Below are positions 61,154-64,000 of a stretch of 64,000 nucleotides of DNA, piece after piece. The notes beneath the pieces were generated by a model. The model was not told where the DNA came from, did no database searches, and worked only from the letters and a program-made list of their open reading frames with translations. The position numbers and the translations under genes were made by a program. Source of the stretch: Moraxella nonliquefaciens. GTDB taxonomy: Bacteria; Pseudomonadota; Gammaproteobacteria; Pseudomonadales; Moraxellaceae. The stretch is from the NCBI RefSeq assembly GCF_001679005.1, contig NZ_LXTW01000012.1:79114-143113 (forward strand), in the 5' to 3' direction. Position 1 is the first letter of the stretch; every line of letters begins with the position of its first letter.

Positions 61154-63082
61154 ATGAGTAGGCAAAACCGCCAAGATAATGACTTTTTAAATGACCACCC
61201 ATTGCCCCTGTCCAAATCCACCCAAATGATAAGCACCCAAAAATTTGCCAATGCCAATCTGTCGCATCTGACCAATACCAGCGTACACAATTTTGAGTAT
61301 AATTTTGATAAAGTGGGCAGGTTCACCCCCAAGCATTTGACGCTTGTTCCACGCCATCGTGGTGACGTTCCTGATGAGCTGACAGAGATGTTTGGTACGA
61401 CGCTTGGGCGAGTACTTGTGGCACGGCAGGTTGACAGTGTTGATGAGATGGACATGTCTGCGGCAAAGCTATTACCAGCGAGTGATTTGCTGGGGATGGA
61501 TGTTGGGGCAGAGATTATCAGCTGTGCCATTGACGATGGCAGACGCATTCTTGTTGTCGGTGATTTTGACTGCGATGGGGCAACATCAACGGCACTTATG
61601 GTGCGATGTTTGCGTGAGATGGGGGCAAATGTAGAGTTTTTGGTGCCTGACCGCTTTAAATTCGGTTATGGGCTAACCCCTGAAATCGTGGCACATGGTG
61701 CAGATGAATTTGACCCAAAACTTATCATTACGGTAGATAATGGCATATCTAGCCATGATGGGGTTGCCAAAGCCAAAGAATTGGGTATTGATGTTGTCAT
61801 TACCGACCATCATTTGACAACAACGAGTTCACCTAAGGCAAGTGCGGTCATCAACCCCAATCAGCTTGGTTGTGAATTTGGCAGTAAGTCATTGGTGGGT
61901 GTGGGTGTGGCGTTTTATGTCATGGGGCGTGTCGCCAAAATCCGTCGTGATATGGGCAAATCAACCACGCAAATTACCAAATACCTTGACCTTGTGGCAT
62001 TGGGAACGATGGCAGATGTTGGTCATCTTGACCAAAATAATCGCATTTTGGTGATACATGGACTAAATGCCATTCGCAAAGGGCAGTGCTGTGTGGGTAT
62101 CTTGGCACTTTTAGAACAGGCAGGGCGAGAGGTGCATCAGATGACGGCGGATGATTTTGGATTTGCCATCGCTCCACGCATTAATGCTGCTGGACGTATG
62201 GATAACATGCAAACAGGGGTTCATTGCCTGCTGACGGATGATTTTGATGAAGCACACCGTCTGGCAGCAGAGTTAAACCGCCTAAATCACTCACGGCGTA
62301 CCATAGAAACACAAATGCGTGATGAAGCCAGTAGCATCATCGATGAACTGCACTTCTATGATGAGTCAGAGGATAAGTCTACATGTGCCTCCAAAGCCAT
62401 CTGTCTGTATCAAGATGGCTGGCATCAAGGGGTGATCGGTATCGTGGCAGGACGTATCAAAGAACAGTTGTATCGCCCAACCATCGTCTTTGCACCTGCT
62501 GATGGTGAAAAAGTGGGCGATGATGACCTAATCAAAGGCTCAGGGCGGTCCATTGCAGGCGTGCATATTCGTGATGTTATTGAGACGGTGGCAATGGCAA
62601 ACCCTGGGCTGATTTTACACTTTGGTGGTCATGCCATGGCAGCAGGCTTGACCATTCACAAGCGGGATTTTGAACGGTTTGGGGTAGAATTTTTAAAAGT
62701 GGTGGATGACTTTGATGATGAGTTATTTAGCGAATTAAAATATACCGATGGCACGCTCATCCCTCCTGATTTTAGTTTGGCGTTCGTCCATGCCTTAAAA
62801 AATATCAGTGTATGGGGCAATGGTTTTTTACCTCCTACCTTTGATGGGGTCTTTGAGGTGATTAATTTTCGCATTTTAAAAGATAAGCATTTAAAACTAA
62901 CCCTACAAGCTGATGGCGTACAGTATCCGATAGATGCCATTTGGTTTCATTATGATATGGAACAATGGGATTATCGTGCCAGTAGGGTACATATTTTATT
63001 TGCCTTAGATGTTAATGAATGGCAGGGAAATCAGAATTTGCAGCTTATCATCAAGGATTTGGCGGTGTGTGCAATTGATTAA
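61154..63082 (+). CDS. recJ: Single-stranded-DNA exonuclease RecJ (642 aa)
   Basis: 5'-3' exonuclease in recombination and repair. DHH-superfamily motifs are VVGDFDCDGATSTALM (about residues 135-150), the DNGIS and ITDHHLTTT motifs, RINAAGRMDNM and the C-terminal DHHA1 motif HFGGHAMAAGLT. An N-terminal extension of about 60 residues compared with E. coli (577 aa) is Asn/Asp/Lys-rich at its start. The gene is alone between divergent and convergent neighbours. Confidence 0.93.
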   Translation: MSRQNRQDNDFLNDHPLPLSKSTQMISTQKFANANLSHLTNTSVHNFEYNFDKVGRFTPKHLTLVPRHRGDVPDELTEMFGTTLGRVLVARQVDSVDEMDMSAAKLLPASDLLGMDVGAEIISCAIDDGRRILVVGDFDCDGATSTALMVRCLREMGANVEFLVPDRFKFGYGLTPEIVAHGADEFDPKLIITVDNGISSHDGVAKAKELGIDVVITDHHLTTTSSPKASAVINPNQLGCEFGSKSLVGVGVAFYVMGRVAKIRRDMGKSTTQITKYLDLVALGTMADVGHLDQNNRILVIHGLNAIRKGQCCVGILALLEQAGREVHQMTADDFGFAIAPRINAAGRMDNMQTGVHCLLTDDFDEAHRLAAELNRLNHSRRTIETQMRDEASSIIDELHFYDESEDKSTCASKAICLYQDGWHQGVIGIVAGRIKEQLYRPTIVFAPADGEKVGDDDLIKGSGRSIAGVHIRDVIETVAMANPGLILHFGGHAMAAGLTIHKRDFERFGVEFLKVVDDFDDELFSELKYTDGTLIPPDFSLAFVHALKNISVWGNGFLPPTFDGVFEVINFRILKDKHLKLTLQADGVQYPIDAIWFHYDMEQWDYRASRVHILFALDVNEWQGNQNLQLIIKDLAVCAID

Positions 63083-63172
63083 AAATGATTAAAATAAATA
63101 ATAAAGTGGGTATTTGGCATATTCTATATATTCATCGATATCATGACAAATACAATCTGACCAGCATCAAAT

Positions 63173-63901
63173 TTATTTGCCCTTGGCATCTGCCCAAATG
63201 ATTTTGTGTAATTGCAGCTGAAAACGCACAGGCAGACCGTCTGCCAAAATCCACTCAGCGAGCTCTACGGCTAAGTTTGGCACGTCTGATTTACGTTCAT
63301 CAATGTTAAACATGGGTGAAAACCACACCACACCACACTTTTTGTCAAGTTGGTACTGGTGTAATACGTTTTTTGCCCATTCATAGTCAGCACGGTCGGC
63401 GATGACGATTTTGATTTGGTCGTGGCAGGTTAAATAATCCAAATTTTGCCATAAATTTTTGGCATTCTCACCCGATGATGGGCTTTTTAAATCCATGACC
63501 TTTGACACCGCCACAGGCACGTTCTTGACCGATAACGCTCCTGCTGTTTCTAGCGAAACCTCATAACCGTCATCAACTAATAGTCTCATCAAGGTGATGG
63601 CATTAGGCTGAGCAAGTGGCTCACCTCCTGTCAGACAAATGCGTTTGCAAGGGTATTTTTTGATGTACGCCAAAATTGCATCAAGACCCCAACGCTCCCC
63701 CCCTGTGAACGAATATGTGGTATCGCAATACACACAACGCAAAGGGCAACCTGTCAGACGAATAAAAATGGTTGGCATGCCCATCGTCAGAGCTTCGCCT
63801 TGTAGGGAATAAAAAATCTCCGTCAAACGCAAGCCTGCTGATGGGTCAGTGGTAGGGATGGAGATATTTCGTAAGAGGGGTGGGGAAATGGGATTTGACA
63901 T
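63173..63901 (-). CDS. queE: 7-carboxy-7-deazaguanine synthase (242 aa)
   Basis: Radical SAM enzyme in synthesis of queuosine precursor preQ0. N-terminal RLTEIFYSLQGEALTMGMPT precedes the cluster-binding CPLRCVYCDTTYSF (CxxxCxxC). The SAM motif CLTGGEPLAQ follows, and the C-terminal VRFQLQLHKIIW is the QueE signature. Length fits. The region after it to the window end (63902-64000) shows no gene start. Confidence 0.92.
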   Translation of the reverse strand: MSNPISPPLLRNISIPTTDPSAGLRLTEIFYSLQGEALTMGMPTIFIRLTGCPLRCVYCDTTYSFTGGERWGLDAILAYIKKYPCKRICLTGGEPLAQPNAITLMRLLVDDGYEVSLETAGALSVKNVPVAVSKVMDLKSPSSGENAKNLWQNLDYLTCHDQIKIVIADRADYEWAKNVLHQYQLDKKCGVVWFSPMFNIDERKSDVPNLAVELAEWILADGLPVRFQLQLHKIIWADAKGK

Positions 63902-64000
63902 GATATGTTTGATTTATAAAATCGTGTATTTTAACAAATTTTTTGGGGTTTTGGCAATGTGCTGCTTTTTGTCATGAATTCACCATAAAAAGTAGCCCCA

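Noticed and set aside
1..64000. CRISPR array, rRNA operon, prophage or replication origin
   Set aside because: No regularly spaced repeats, no rRNA sequence, no phage structural genes and no DnaA-box cluster were seen.

Overview
The window looks like chromosomal DNA of a Moraxella species (Moraxellaceae, Gammaproteobacteria). The base composition leans to AT. The gene orders ddlB-ftsQ-ftsA-ftsZ, uppS-cdsA-dxr-rseP-bamA-lpxD-fabZ-lpxA and pilS-pilR are typical of gammaproteobacteria. The dat/ddc diaminopropane genes occur in Moraxellaceae, and the locus at 45.0-48.4 kb is the type IV pilin inversion system (two pilin copies in opposite orientation plus a Piv recombinase) known from M. bovis and M. 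lacunata. The species cannot be fixed from sequence alone; the pilins do not look like the M. bovis Q/I pilins I remember.

Layout. 0-4.7 kb: end of the division/cell-wall cluster (ddlB, ftsQ, ftsA, ftsZ). 4.8-8.5 kb: rnm, truD and an AgcS symporter. 8.7-13.6 kb: lemA with two TPM-domain genes, then sdhE, a ygfX-like gene and a fused nnr repair enzyme. 14.0-16.0 kb: groES-groEL on the minus strand. 16.3-28.7 kb: a DUF3108 gene, then pyrH-frr-uppS, a 1-kb accessory insert, and cdsA-dxr-rseP-bamA-lpxD-fabZ-lpxA (isoprenoid, phospholipid, outer-membrane and lipid A assembly). 28.9-36.0 kb: an NSS transporter with a 42-residue MetS-type partner, nfuA, nadM-nudix, tRNA-Asn, 6S RNA, gpmI and ctpA. 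36.0-40.4 kb: a translationally coupled gacA-like/pilS/pilR regulatory block. 40.4-41.4 kb: non-coding, ending in a structured relic that looks like the right end/omega-RNA of an IS200/IS605-type tnpB element. 41.4-44.5 kb: pbpG, pgk and a small lipoprotein. 45.0-48.4 kb: the invertible pilin locus. 48.6-57.1 kb: serA, then dat and ddc, separated by a 3.6-kb island with a broken FtsK-like ATPase, a leucine-rich-repeat protein and small helical proteins. 57.2-64 kb: a FabR-like regulator, lpxB, fdxA, an unknown gene, recJ and queE.

How the parts fit. PilS/PilR at 36-40 kb should drive the sigma-54 promoter seen at 44893-44906 ahead of the expressed pilin. Promoter, ribosome-binding site and first 17 codons lie outside a 2.3-kb segment bounded by perfect 143-bp inverted repeats. 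Piv, just outside the right repeat, would flip the segment and swap the pilin body. The segment also carries a second complete pilin-like gene and a TfpX/TfpZ-type accessory gene, so inversion also changes their orientation.

The most interesting observation is the 5' leader of piv. Behind a good promoter (TTGCAT-N17-TATAAT), the transcript has a 10-nt stretch identical to the inversion-site core, followed by a 6-nt stretch complementary to the adjoining part of that core. The two are separated by a small hairpin and flanked by short stems. This is the arrangement expected of a bridge (seeker) RNA, as used by the IS110/IS1111 recombinases to which Piv is related. It is a hypothesis from sequence only. 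The FtsK/LRR island between dat and ddc is the second candidate for something undescribed.
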